Assembly: GCA_022701925.1 (NCBI GenBank)
Contig: JAKONM010000032.1
Coordinates: forward strand, 1 to 17,527
DNA from: Microbacteriaceae bacterium
Lineage (GTDB): Bacteria > Actinomycetota > Actinomycetes > Actinomycetales > Microbacteriaceae
Direction: 5' to 3'
Length of the DNA stretch: 17,527 nucleotides
The notes beneath the pieces were generated by a model. That model had not been told where the DNA came from. It saw nothing but the letters and a program-made list of their open reading frames with translations, and made no database searches. The translations under genes and the position numbers were made by a program. Shown here piece after piece: positions 7,886 through 13,857 of this stretch (its first letter is position 1; each line of letters starts with the position of its first letter).

Positions 7886-7901
7886 GGACGACGCCTCAGC
7901 G
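7880..7901. terminator. Bidirectional hairpin built over two facing stop codons
   Basis: CGCTGAGG (7880-7887) and CCTCAGCG (7894-7901) are perfect reverse complements around a 6-nt loop. The left arm contains the TGA stop of the DUF1990 gene (7883-7885). The right arm contains the stop of the convergent GNAT gene (7896-7898). A short shared terminator between convergent genes is the simplest reading. Confidence 0.5.
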
Positions 7902-8669
7902 GCGCCACTCCCAGGGCGTCGTCGTGGAGACGCGGGTGAAGCCCGACCGCTCCAGGATCGGGCGGGAGTGCTCGGTGGAGTCGCTGTGCAGCACGCGGAA
8001 GCCGCGGGCCACCGCGCTGCGGGCGCGCGCCGCCGTGAGGGCGCGGTAGATCCCGCGGTGCCGGTGGGACTCGAGGGTCGCCCCGCCCCACAGGCCGGCG
8101 AAGGCCGTGCCGGGCACCGGCTCGAGCCGCCCGGTCGAGACCACCAGACCGTCCTCCTCCGCGACCCACACCTCGCCGCCCGCGGCGATGCGGCGCAGCA
8201 GGTCGTCGGCGCGCTCCGGCGACAGGGGATCCCCGAACACCCGGTCGGCCGTCGCACTGGCGGCCCGCACGTCGTCCGGTGAGGTGACCGCGCGCAGCAC
8301 CACGCCCTCGGGCAGCGGCAGGTCCTGCGCCAGCAGGGCGGCCTCCCCCAGCATGATCGACTCGGGCTCGCCCTCCGTGAAGCCCTCCGCCTCGAGCGCC
8401 TCGGCCAGGCCCGGCAGGTCGTCGTGCCCGCGCGTCTTCCACTCCACGGTCGTGACGGCGGGGTCCTCCGCCAGCCGGTCGCGCGCCGCCTTCACCAGGC
8501 GACGCCGCTCCGTCGGCGTCGTGCCCGACAGGTCCTCGTAGGTGATGAAGCCGAAGCCGCCCGCGAACACGCCGAGCCACAGCGGACCGAGCCGCTCGGA
8601 CCGCCGGGCGCCCCGCACCTCGGCGGATCCGCGCAGCTGCGCGTCGTGGTCCTGCAGCAGCGTCGTCAT
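7896..8669 (-). CDS. GNAT family N-acetyltransferase
   Basis: 257 residues. The C-terminal half is a recognisable GNAT domain. GEVWVAEEDGLVVSTGRLEPVPGTAFAGLWGG is the central sheet. LESHRHRGIYRALTAARARSAVARGFRVLHSDS has the RxxGxY/A acetyl-CoA loop (HRHRGIYRAL), and SRPILERSGFTRVSTTTPWEW is the C-terminal helix-strand. The N-terminal 120 residues resemble the degenerate first half seen in two-part GNAT proteins of actinobacteria. The substrate is unknown. The ATG at 8669 has AGGA about 8 nt upstream. The gene is divergent from the uricase gene across 63 bp and convergent with the DUF1990 gene. No link with purine metabolism is evident other than position. Confidence 0.87.
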   Translation of the reverse strand: MTTLLQDHDAQLRGSAEVRGARRSERLGPLWLGVFAGGFGFITYEDLSGTTPTERRRLVKAARDRLAEDPAVTTVEWKTRGHDDLPGLAEALEAEGFTEGEPESIMLGEAALLAQDLPLPEGVVLRAVTSPDDVRAASATADRVFGDPLSPERADDLLRRIAAGGEVWVAEEDGLVVSTGRLEPVPGTAFAGLWGGATLESHRHRGIYRALTAARARSAVARGFRVLHSDSTEHSRPILERSGFTRVSTTTPWEWRR

Positions 8670-8732
8670 GCCGTGATCCTGTCGCAGGCCGCGGTAACAC
8701 GGGGGACACACGGCGCTGCGACGCTGGCGGGC

Positions 8733-9632
8733 ATGGCGATCGTGCTCGGCCCTCATCAGTACGGCAAGGCGGAGACCCGGCTGGTCCGGATCGTCCGGGA
8801 CACGGACCGGCACCGCATCACGGACCTGAACGTGTCGACGGCGCTGCGCGGCGGCTTCTCGGCCGCCTACCTCGAGGGCGACCAGCGCGACGTGCTGCCG
8901 ACCGACACGCAGAAGAACACGGCCTACGTGTGGGCGAAGAAGCTCGACCCCGACCCGATCGAGGCGTACGGGCTGTCCCTGGCCCACCACTTCGTCGACG
9001 AGGTGGACCCGGTGCGGGCCGCCCGCATCGAGATCGAGCGCTACGACTGGACGCGCGTCGAGGTGGACGGCGCCCCGCACGACCACACCTTCGTGCGCAC
9101 CGGCCAGGAGGTGCGCACCGCGGCGATCACCCTGGAGCCGCCCGTCGCCCACGTGGTGCAGGGCTTCAAGGACCTGATCGTGCTGAAGAGCACGGGCAGC
9201 GCCTTCAAGGACTTCCTGGTCGACGAGTACACGACGCTGCAGCCCACCGAGGACCGCATCATGGCGACGTCGCTCACCGCGCGATGGCGGATCACGGACC
9301 CCGGCGCGGACCTCGACTGGAACGCGATGTACGCGGGCGTGAAGGCCGCGATGCTCCGGGAGTTCGCGACGCTGCACAGCCTCGCCCTGCAGCAGACGCT
9401 GTGGCACATGGCCCGCGCGGCGCTGGAGGCGAACCCGGCCGTCGCCGAGATCCGGTTGGTCGCGCCGAACAAGCACCACTTCCCGGTCGACTTCAGCCGG
9501 TTCGACGAAGCGAACGAGAACGAGGTCTTCCATGCGGACGACCGGCCCTACGGGCTGATCCAGGCCAGCGCGCTGCGGGACGACGCGGCGCCCGCCGGCG
9601 ACGCCTGGTGGGGCTACACCGGCCTGGCCTGA
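8733..9632 (+). CDS. Urate oxidase (uricase)
   Basis: 299 residues, normal for cofactor-free uricase, which oxidises urate with O2 to 5-hydroxyisourate and H2O2. Key residues are present. Lys12 (YGKAETRLVRI) and Thr57 (LPTDTQKNTAY) form the Lys-Thr catalytic dyad. FKDFLVDEYTTL near 158-169 holds the substrate-stacking Phe. Gln220-221 (LQQTLWHM) and the His pair in APNKHHFPVDFSRF at 245-257 complete the site. The start ATG has only a weak GGCGGG upstream, and no clear promoter was found in the 63-bp divergent region. It is separated from its pathway partners uraD and uraH by 1.5 kb holding two unrelated genes. Confidence 0.96.
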   Translation: MAIVLGPHQYGKAETRLVRIVRDTDRHRITDLNVSTALRGGFSAAYLEGDQRDVLPTDTQKNTAYVWAKKLDPDPIEAYGLSLAHHFVDEVDPVRAARIEIERYDWTRVEVDGAPHDHTFVRTGQEVRTAAITLEPPVAHVVQGFKDLIVLKSTGSAFKDFLVDEYTTLQPTEDRIMATSLTARWRITDPGADLDWNAMYAGVKAAMLREFATLHSLALQQTLWHMARAALEANPAVAEIRLVAPNKHHFPVDFSRFDEANENEVFHADDRPYGLIQASALRDDAAPAGDAWWGYTGLA

Positions 9633-9678
9633 CGCCCGCGGCTCTCCTGGCCGACGGGGAGGGCGCGAAGACGACCCC

Positions 9679-10380
9679 GTGGAGTGGCAGCGGATCGGAC
9701 GGGCGTCGTTCCGTCAGCGCATGATCCTCGTCTCCGCGAGCGTCGGGCTGCCGGTGACCCTCTACTTCCTGCTCTGGGTCGGGCCGACCGTGACCGAGCT
9801 GCTGTTCGACGGGCTGCCCTTCGCCCCGCGAACCGCGCTGACCCTGGGCGCGGCGGTGCTGGTCTGGGCGCTCATCGTCGCGGTCGCCGCACTCTTCTTC
9901 CCCGGCCTCCGCGCGACCCCCGCCGGCGACCGCGTCCTCTTCGGCCGCCGAGAGCTGACGTCGGCCGAGATCGGCCGCGTCTGGCTGGAGACCGAGCGGC
10001 CGACCGGGGACCGTCAGCAGCTGGTGCTCAGGCTCGACGCGGGCCGCAGGCGCACGCGCCTGTGGCTGCGCTCGAGGGCGCGCGTGCTGCTGGACCCCGA
10101 GGAGCGGGACCTGCTGATCCGAGTGCTGGAGGCCAGCAGCGTCGTGCCGCCATCCTCGCCCTGGGACCCGGACGGCCGGTTCTCCCGTTACAACTTCCCC
10201 GGCAGCCTCACCAAGGAGGAGGCCGTGGCCCTGGTGCGGGCGGTGCCCGCACCAGGAGAACGGCTGCCCCTCACCGATCAGGCCTCCGCAGCCCTGCTCC
10301 GGGGCCCCCGCGGCCTGCCACCGCGCCCCGGGAACGACCCCGGACCACCGCCGCCCAGGCGGCGTCCGCCAGCATCGGAG
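9679..10380 (+). CDS. Membrane-anchored PH-domain-like protein, no stop before the next gene
   Basis: Two N-terminal membrane segments (about residues 16-38 and 51-75) are followed by a soluble region with strands resembling a bacterial PH-like domain. The soluble part includes LRATPAGDRVLFGRRELTSAEIGRVWLE, QLVLRLDAGRR and RVLLDPEERDLLIRVLEAS. I cannot name the family. Convincing coding character runs to about residue 205 (SLTKEEAVALVRAVPAPGERLPLTD). The tail then becomes Pro/Arg-rich and crosses two hairpins. No stop occurs in any forward frame between 10200 and the HAD start at 10382; this frame stays open to 11823 only as a shadow of HAD and antisense uraHD. The end given here is arbitrary. 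A lost stop, sequence error or true readthrough are all possible. The start is GTG at 9679 with a weak site; ATG 9721 would cut into the first helix. Confidence 0.6.
10299..10364 (+). terminator. Two GC hairpins between the membrane protein and HAD genes
   Basis: First, CCGGGG (10299-10304) plus CGCGG (10309-10313) pair with CCGCG (10321-10325) plus CCCCGG (10326-10331), with a 4-nt bulge and a 7-nt loop. Second, CGCCGCC (10349-10355) and GGCGGCG (10358-10364) form a palindromic repeat. They suggest that 10299-10381 was an intergenic terminator region, although the upstream reading frame has no stop before it. Confidence 0.4.
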
Positions 10381-10381
10381 C

Positions 10382-11113
10382 GTGCGACGACCCGAGCTGG
10401 TGCTGTTCGACCTGGACGGCACGCTGCTGGACGGCTCCGGGCTGCCCGGCGCGATGCGGGCGGCGTGCGCGGCGATCGCACCCCGGCTGCCCGGGACGAG
10501 CACCGACGACCTGGTCGCCGCGAACACCGCGGCCTGGCAGCGGCTGTGGCCGGAGGTCGAGGACGCCTGGATGCACGGCGACCGCACCGGCGACGACATC
10601 GGCGAGGAGGCGTGGCGCGAGACGCTGCTGGCCCGCGGGTCCGACGATCCGGCCCTGCTGCGCCTCGCGCTGGAGGTCTGGGACGCCGAGCAGCGAGCCG
10701 CGTTCCGCCTCTTCGACGACGCGGTGCCCCTGCTCGACCGGCTCGAGGCGGAGGGCGTGCGCGTCGGGCTGGTGACCAACGGCGCCGAGTCGGTGCAGCG
10801 GATCAAGCTGGAGGCGGTCGGGGTCGCCGACCGCTTCGACCCCCTGCTGATCAGCGGGGACCAGGGCGTGCGCAAGCCGGACCCGGTGATCTTCGCCGCG
10901 GCGCTGCACGACGCCGGCATCGGTGCTGCGGCCGCCTGGTACGTCGGCGACAACCTGTGGCACGACGTGAAGCCCGCGAACGAGGCGGGGCTGCGCACGG
11001 CGTGGATCCACCGGCAGCCGATCGAGCTGGAGGACTCGTGGCCCCGCCCCGACGCGGTGCTGCGGTCGCTGACCGACCTGCCCGACCAGTGGGCCGCTCA
11101 GGACCCCCGGTAG
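10382..11113 (+). CDS. HAD family hydrolase (phosphoglycolate phosphatase-like)
   Basis: 243 residues with all four HAD motifs. Motif I is LFDLDGTLLDG at 8-18 (nucleophile Asp10, acid/base Asp12), motif II VGLVTNGAE, motif III RKPDPVIF (Lys) and motif IV WYVGDNLWHDV (Asp pair). An alpha-helical C1 cap lies between motifs I and II. Such enzymes dephosphorylate small phosphometabolites; the substrate is unknown, and FMN, phosphoglycolate or sugar phosphates are all possible. The start GTG at 10382 places motif I where expected. A GGAG lies only one base away, so the ribosome binding site is poor. The last 16 bp overlap the end of uraH on the opposite strand, so the two genes converge without a spacer. 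Confidence 0.92.
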   Translation: MRRPELVLFDLDGTLLDGSGLPGAMRAACAAIAPRLPGTSTDDLVAANTAAWQRLWPEVEDAWMHGDRTGDDIGEEAWRETLLARGSDDPALLRLALEVWDAEQRAAFRLFDDAVPLLDRLEAEGVRVGLVTNGAESVQRIKLEAVGVADRFDPLLISGDQGVRKPDPVIFAAALHDAGIGAAAAWYVGDNLWHDVKPANEAGLRTAWIHRQPIELEDSWPRPDAVLRSLTDLPDQWAAQDPR

Positions 11114-11430
11114 GTCGAGTACGCGAACGGGCTGAGCAGCAGGGGCACGTGGTAGTGCTCCGTGCCCGACAGACGGAAGGCGATCTGCACCTCGGGGTAG
11201 AAGGCCGGGCGCCGTGTGGCGTCGAAGTAGTCGCCCGTCGCGAAGACCAGGCGGTACACCCCGGGGGCCAGCCGGTCGGCGCCGAGCGCCGCGATGCGCC
11301 CGTCGGCGTCGGTCGCCCCGCCGCCGACCTCGCTCCAGCCGTCCGGGGTCTGGCGGTCGAGGGTCACGCCGACCCCGACCGCCGGGGTGCCGAAGGCGGC
11401 GTCGAGCACGTGGGTGGTGACCTGGCTCAC
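11098..11430 (-). CDS. uraH: 5-hydroxyisourate hydrolase
   Basis: 110 residues, the usual size of this transthyretin-related enzyme, which hydrolyses 5-hydroxyisourate to OHCU. It has the N-terminal THVLDAAFGTPA signature (catalytic His7) and a central YFDATRRPAFYPEVQIAF stretch. It ends HYHVPLLLSPFAYSTYRGS, the C-terminal YRGS tetrapeptide that separates true hydrolases from transthyretins. The GTG start at 11430 overlaps the uraD stop as GTGA, so translation is coupled. Cotranscription with uraD and the upstream MFS gene is likely. Its 3' end overlaps the convergent HAD gene by 16 bp. Confidence 0.96.
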   Translation of the reverse strand: MSQVTTHVLDAAFGTPAVGVGVTLDRQTPDGWSEVGGGATDADGRIAALGADRLAPGVYRLVFATGDYFDATRRPAFYPEVQIAFRLSGTEHYHVPLLLSPFAYSTYRGS

Positions 11431-11915
11431 GACTCGTCCCCGAACAGCGCGCGCAGCCGCAGCGCCGCGATCTCGCGCAGCTGCTGCTTCGCCTCCTGCG
11501 CCTCGTCCTGCGGGTCGTTCTTCAATCTCCGCTGCAGCTCGTCCAGGATCTGCTGCCGGTCGCGGCCGGCGGCGCGCACCAGGAAGACCCGGCCGAAGCG
11601 CTGCTCGTACACCTCGTTGCCGCGGGCGATCGCCGCGTCGACGCCCTCGGCAGCCGCGCCGAGCCCGCCCTGCTCGTCCGCGGACAGGCGCACCGAGGTG
11701 CCGTCCCCGCTCGCCCGCTCGCCGATGCGGGGATGGTGGGCCACCGCCTCGTCCAGCTCGTCGTCGGTCAGCGCCGCCGCCTGCGCCTCGCCCGCCGCGA
11801 CGAGGTCGTCCACGGAGGCGTAGGGCCCGCCCTCGCCCACCGCCTGCACCCACCGCCGCACGCCCAGCGCCGCGGTGAGCCGTTCACGGGCGCTGCCGGT
11901 CGAGGTGTCGATCAC
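11427..11915 (-). CDS. uraD: 2-oxo-4-hydroxy-4-carboxy-5-ureidoimidazoline (OHCU) decarboxylase
   Basis: 162-residue all-helical enzyme that decarboxylates OHCU to S-allantoin. It carries the family HHPRIGE motif at 60-66 (catalytic His61, Glu66). GNEVYEQRFGRVFLVRAAGRDRQQILDEL follows at about 118-146 with the conserved FGRVFLVRAAG core. The C-terminal helix reads LREIAALRLRALF. The GTG start at 11915 has no good ribosome binding site, but TACGCT lies 7 nt upstream, a -10-like box that would give a leaderless transcript. It may therefore be expressed both with the MFS gene (25 bp upstream) and alone. It is coupled to uraH by a GTGA overlap. Confidence 0.96.
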   Translation of the reverse strand: MIDTSTGSARERLTAALGVRRWVQAVGEGGPYASVDDLVAAGEAQAAALTDDELDEAVAHHPRIGERASGDGTSVRLSADEQGGLGAAAEGVDAAIARGNEVYEQRFGRVFLVRAAGRDRQQILDELQRRLKNDPQDEAQEAKQQLREIAALRLRALFGDES

Positions 11916-11940
11916 GAGCGCGAGCGTACCGAGGGGCGCG

Positions 11941-13176
11941 TCAGGGGACGGGCTCGGGGGCCGGCCGCCGCACGGGCCGCGCGGCCCCGGCGGCCAGGCC
12001 GGAGGCGACGATCAGCACCAGCACCACCAGCAGGGCGTTCAGGATGCCCACGTGCTCGCCGAGCACCCCGATCAGCGGCGGGCCGACCAGGAAGGCGCAG
12101 TAGCCGATCGTGGCCACCGCGCTGACCGTGGCCGTCGCCGTGCGCGGGTCGTCGGCCGCGGCGGACATGCCCACCGGGAAGCCCAGCGACGCGCCGACGC
12201 CCCAGAGCACCACGCCGACGATCACGACGGCGTCGTCCTGCACGGTGATCACGAGCAGCAGCCCCACCACGGCCAGCGCGGCGGAGGCGCGCAGCACGGG
12301 CACCCGGCCGAAGCGGTCCAGCACGAACACGCCGCCGATGCGGCCCGCCGTCATGGCGGTCAGGAACACCGCGAGCACCGCGGCGCCGCCCGGGTTGGTG
12401 AAGCCGTGCCCGTCGACCATGGCCAGGCTCAGCCAGTCGTTCGCGCTGCCCTCCGCGAAGGCCATGCCCAGCACGATCACGCCGATCAGCAGCACCCGGC
12501 CGTCGCGCCACACGGCCAGGCGGTCGCGCCACCCGCCCGCCTCCGCCGGTCCGTCCACCGACTCGTCCACCGGCTCCTCCGCCGGCTGCAGGAACCGCAC
12601 GAGCACCACGGTGGTCGCGAGCGCCACCACGCCCACGCCGCTGAAGTGCACGGCGAGCGGCACCCCGGCGCCCTCGAGCAGCGCCCCGAGCCCGGCACCG
12701 GCGACCGTGCCGCCGCTGAAGGCCGCGTGGAACAGCGGCATCAGCGTGCGGCCGGTGGCCCGCTCGTTCGCAGCGCCGGACAGGTTCATCGCGACGTCGA
12801 CGATGCTCGCGGCGCCGACGACGAACAGCGCGGCGAAGATCGGGGCGAACGACGGCACCGCGAGGATCACGCCGCCCAGCGCGATCATCGCGATGCTCAC
12901 CGCGCTGTAGACCACCAGGATCGTGCGGGTCGCGCCGAGTCGGGCGATGATGTGGCTCGACGCCAGCAGCCCGGTGATCGACCCGGCGCTGATGCCCAGG
13001 ATCAGGAAGCCCATCTCCTGCGTGCTCGCACCGAGCAGGTCGCGCACCGCCGGCACCCGGCTGGCCCACGTGGCGAAGACGAAGCCGGTCAGGCCGAAGA
13101 TGGCGAAGACCGCGGTCCGCCACTGCCGCAGCGTCTTCACGGAGAGGTCGCGGGAGGCGGGGGCGGTCACTGCCAC
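11941..13176 (-). CDS. MFS transporter, YbjJ-like, next to uraD
   Basis: 411 residues with about 12 hydrophobic segments in two halves, split by a charged central loop near 200-220 (LQPAEEPVDESVDGPAEAGG). The loop between helices 2 and 3 (HIIARLGATRTILV) and its second-half counterpart (GRIGGVFVLDRFGRVPVLRA) fit the major facilitator pattern. Segments such as FATWASRVPAVRDLLGAS and FAEGSANDWLSLAM resemble the YbjJ-type family of unknown substrate. The position 25 bp ahead of uraD suggests cotranscription and possible uptake or export of a purine-pathway compound; this is inference. GTG 13176 lacks a ribosome binding site. GTG 13170 lies 7 nt after TACCAT and could be a leaderless start. The promoter region is only 29 bp, shared with the divergent nucleotidyltransferase. 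Confidence 0.88.
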   Translation of the reverse strand: MAVTAPASRDLSVKTLRQWRTAVFAIFGLTGFVFATWASRVPAVRDLLGASTQEMGFLILGISAGSITGLLASSHIIARLGATRTILVVYSAVSIAMIALGGVILAVPSFAPIFAALFVVGAASIVDVAMNLSGAANERATGRTLMPLFHAAFSGGTVAGAGLGALLEGAGVPLAVHFSGVGVVALATTVVLVRFLQPAEEPVDESVDGPAEAGGWRDRLAVWRDGRVLLIGVIVLGMAFAEGSANDWLSLAMVDGHGFTNPGGAAVLAVFLTAMTAGRIGGVFVLDRFGRVPVLRASAALAVVGLLLVITVQDDAVVIVGVVLWGVGASLGFPVGMSAAADDPRTATATVSAVATIGYCAFLVGPPLIGVLGEHVGILNALLVVLVLIVASGLAAGAARPVRRPAPEPVP

Positions 13177-13205
13177 GATGGTAATCGGGGGCTCGGGAGG
13201 CGCGC

Positions 13206-13757
13206 GTGGGCACGGCGGCGGGTCTGGTGCTGGCGGCGGGCGCCGGCACGCGGTTCGGCGGCCCGAAGGCGCTGGCGGTCGGCGCGGACGGGACCCCCTG
13301 GATCGCCTCGGCGGTGCGCGCGCTGCAGGACGGCGGCTGCGGGGCGGTGGTCGTGGTGCTCGGGGCGGCGGCCGAGCAGGCCCGGGCGATGGTGCCGGCC
13401 GGGTCGCGCGGGGTCGTGGCGGAGGACTGGCGGGCGGGCGTGGCCGCCTCCCTCCGCGCGGGGCTCGACGCGCTGCCGGACGCCGACGCGGTCGTGATCA
13501 CGCTGGTGGACCTGCCCGGGCTGCCGGCGGCGGCCGTCGCGCGGGTGCTCGCCGCGGCGCCGGGTCCGGCGGGGCTGGCCAGGGCCGTCTACTCCGGCGC
13601 GCCGGGCCACCCCGTCGTGCTGGGCCGCGACCGCCTGGCCCCCTTCCGCGAGTCCCTCCGCGGCGACGAGGGGGGCCGCGCCTGGCTGCACCAGCACGGT
13701 GCGGTGCCGGTGGAGTGCGGCGACCTGTTCACCGGCGCCGACGTCGACCGGCGCTGA
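13206..13757 (+). CDS. MocA/MobA-like nucleotidyltransferase
   Basis: 183 residues of the NTP_transf_3 family. The nucleotide-binding signature is GLVLAAGAGTRFGGPKAL at 6-23 (Arg16, Lys21), with the metal-binding Asp in LVDLPGLP near 100-107. Further marks are WRAGVAASLRAGLDALPDADAVV and the GAPGHPVVLGRD loop. Family members attach CMP or GMP to molybdopterin. The MocA branch serves the xanthine dehydrogenase family, which would fit a purine-degradation region, but no dehydrogenase gene is in the window. The GTG start has GGGAGG five bases upstream. It is divergent from the MFS gene and convergent with allC, with a large hairpin between stops. Other small-molecule nucleotidyltransferase roles remain possible. 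Confidence 0.85.
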   Translation: MGTAAGLVLAAGAGTRFGGPKALAVGADGTPWIASAVRALQDGGCGAVVVVLGAAAEQARAMVPAGSRGVVAEDWRAGVAASLRAGLDALPDADAVVITLVDLPGLPAAAVARVLAAAPGPAGLARAVYSGAPGHPVVLGRDRLAPFRESLRGDEGGRAWLHQHGAVPVECGDLFTGADVDRR

Positions 13758-13761
13758 ACCG

Positions 13762-13842
13762 CGCGGATCCGCAGTTCCTGGACGACACGCCGCCGTCAGT
13801 GCCGTCGACACCGGCGTGTCGTCCGAATTCTGCGGATCCGCG
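13762..13842. terminator. Long two-part hairpin between convergent genes
   Basis: CGCGGATCCGCAG (13762-13774) pairs perfectly with 13830-13842. GGACGACACGCCG (13780-13792) pairs perfectly with 13812-13824. The two 13-bp stems are separated by a 5x5 internal loop and closed by a 19-nt loop. It lies between the stops of the MocA-like gene (13757) and allC (13858), so a bidirectional terminator is likely. The arms share GCGCGGATC, AGT, CCTG and GATCCGCGAG with the hairpin at 1318-1366. Confidence 0.6.
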
Positions 13843-13857
13843 AGAGTGCCGGAGGCG

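Noticed and set aside
4757..8257. 1166-residue open frame on the minus strand
   Set aside because: Only the final 156 residues (MarR) are real. The rest is antisense to the FMN reductase, allB and DUF1990 genes and has no domain pattern.
11074..11117. CGACCTGCC/GGTAGGTCG repeat around the HAD-uraH overlap as a terminator
   Set aside because: The stem has 9 pairs with one wobble and a 26-nt loop inside coding sequence. It is not convincing without expression data.
10381..11823. Continuation of the membrane-protein frame through HAD and antisense uraH/uraD
   Set aside because: The predicted sequence is low-complexity Arg/Ala/Gly with no hydrophobic or domain pattern. HAD, uraH and uraD explain this stretch in their own frames.
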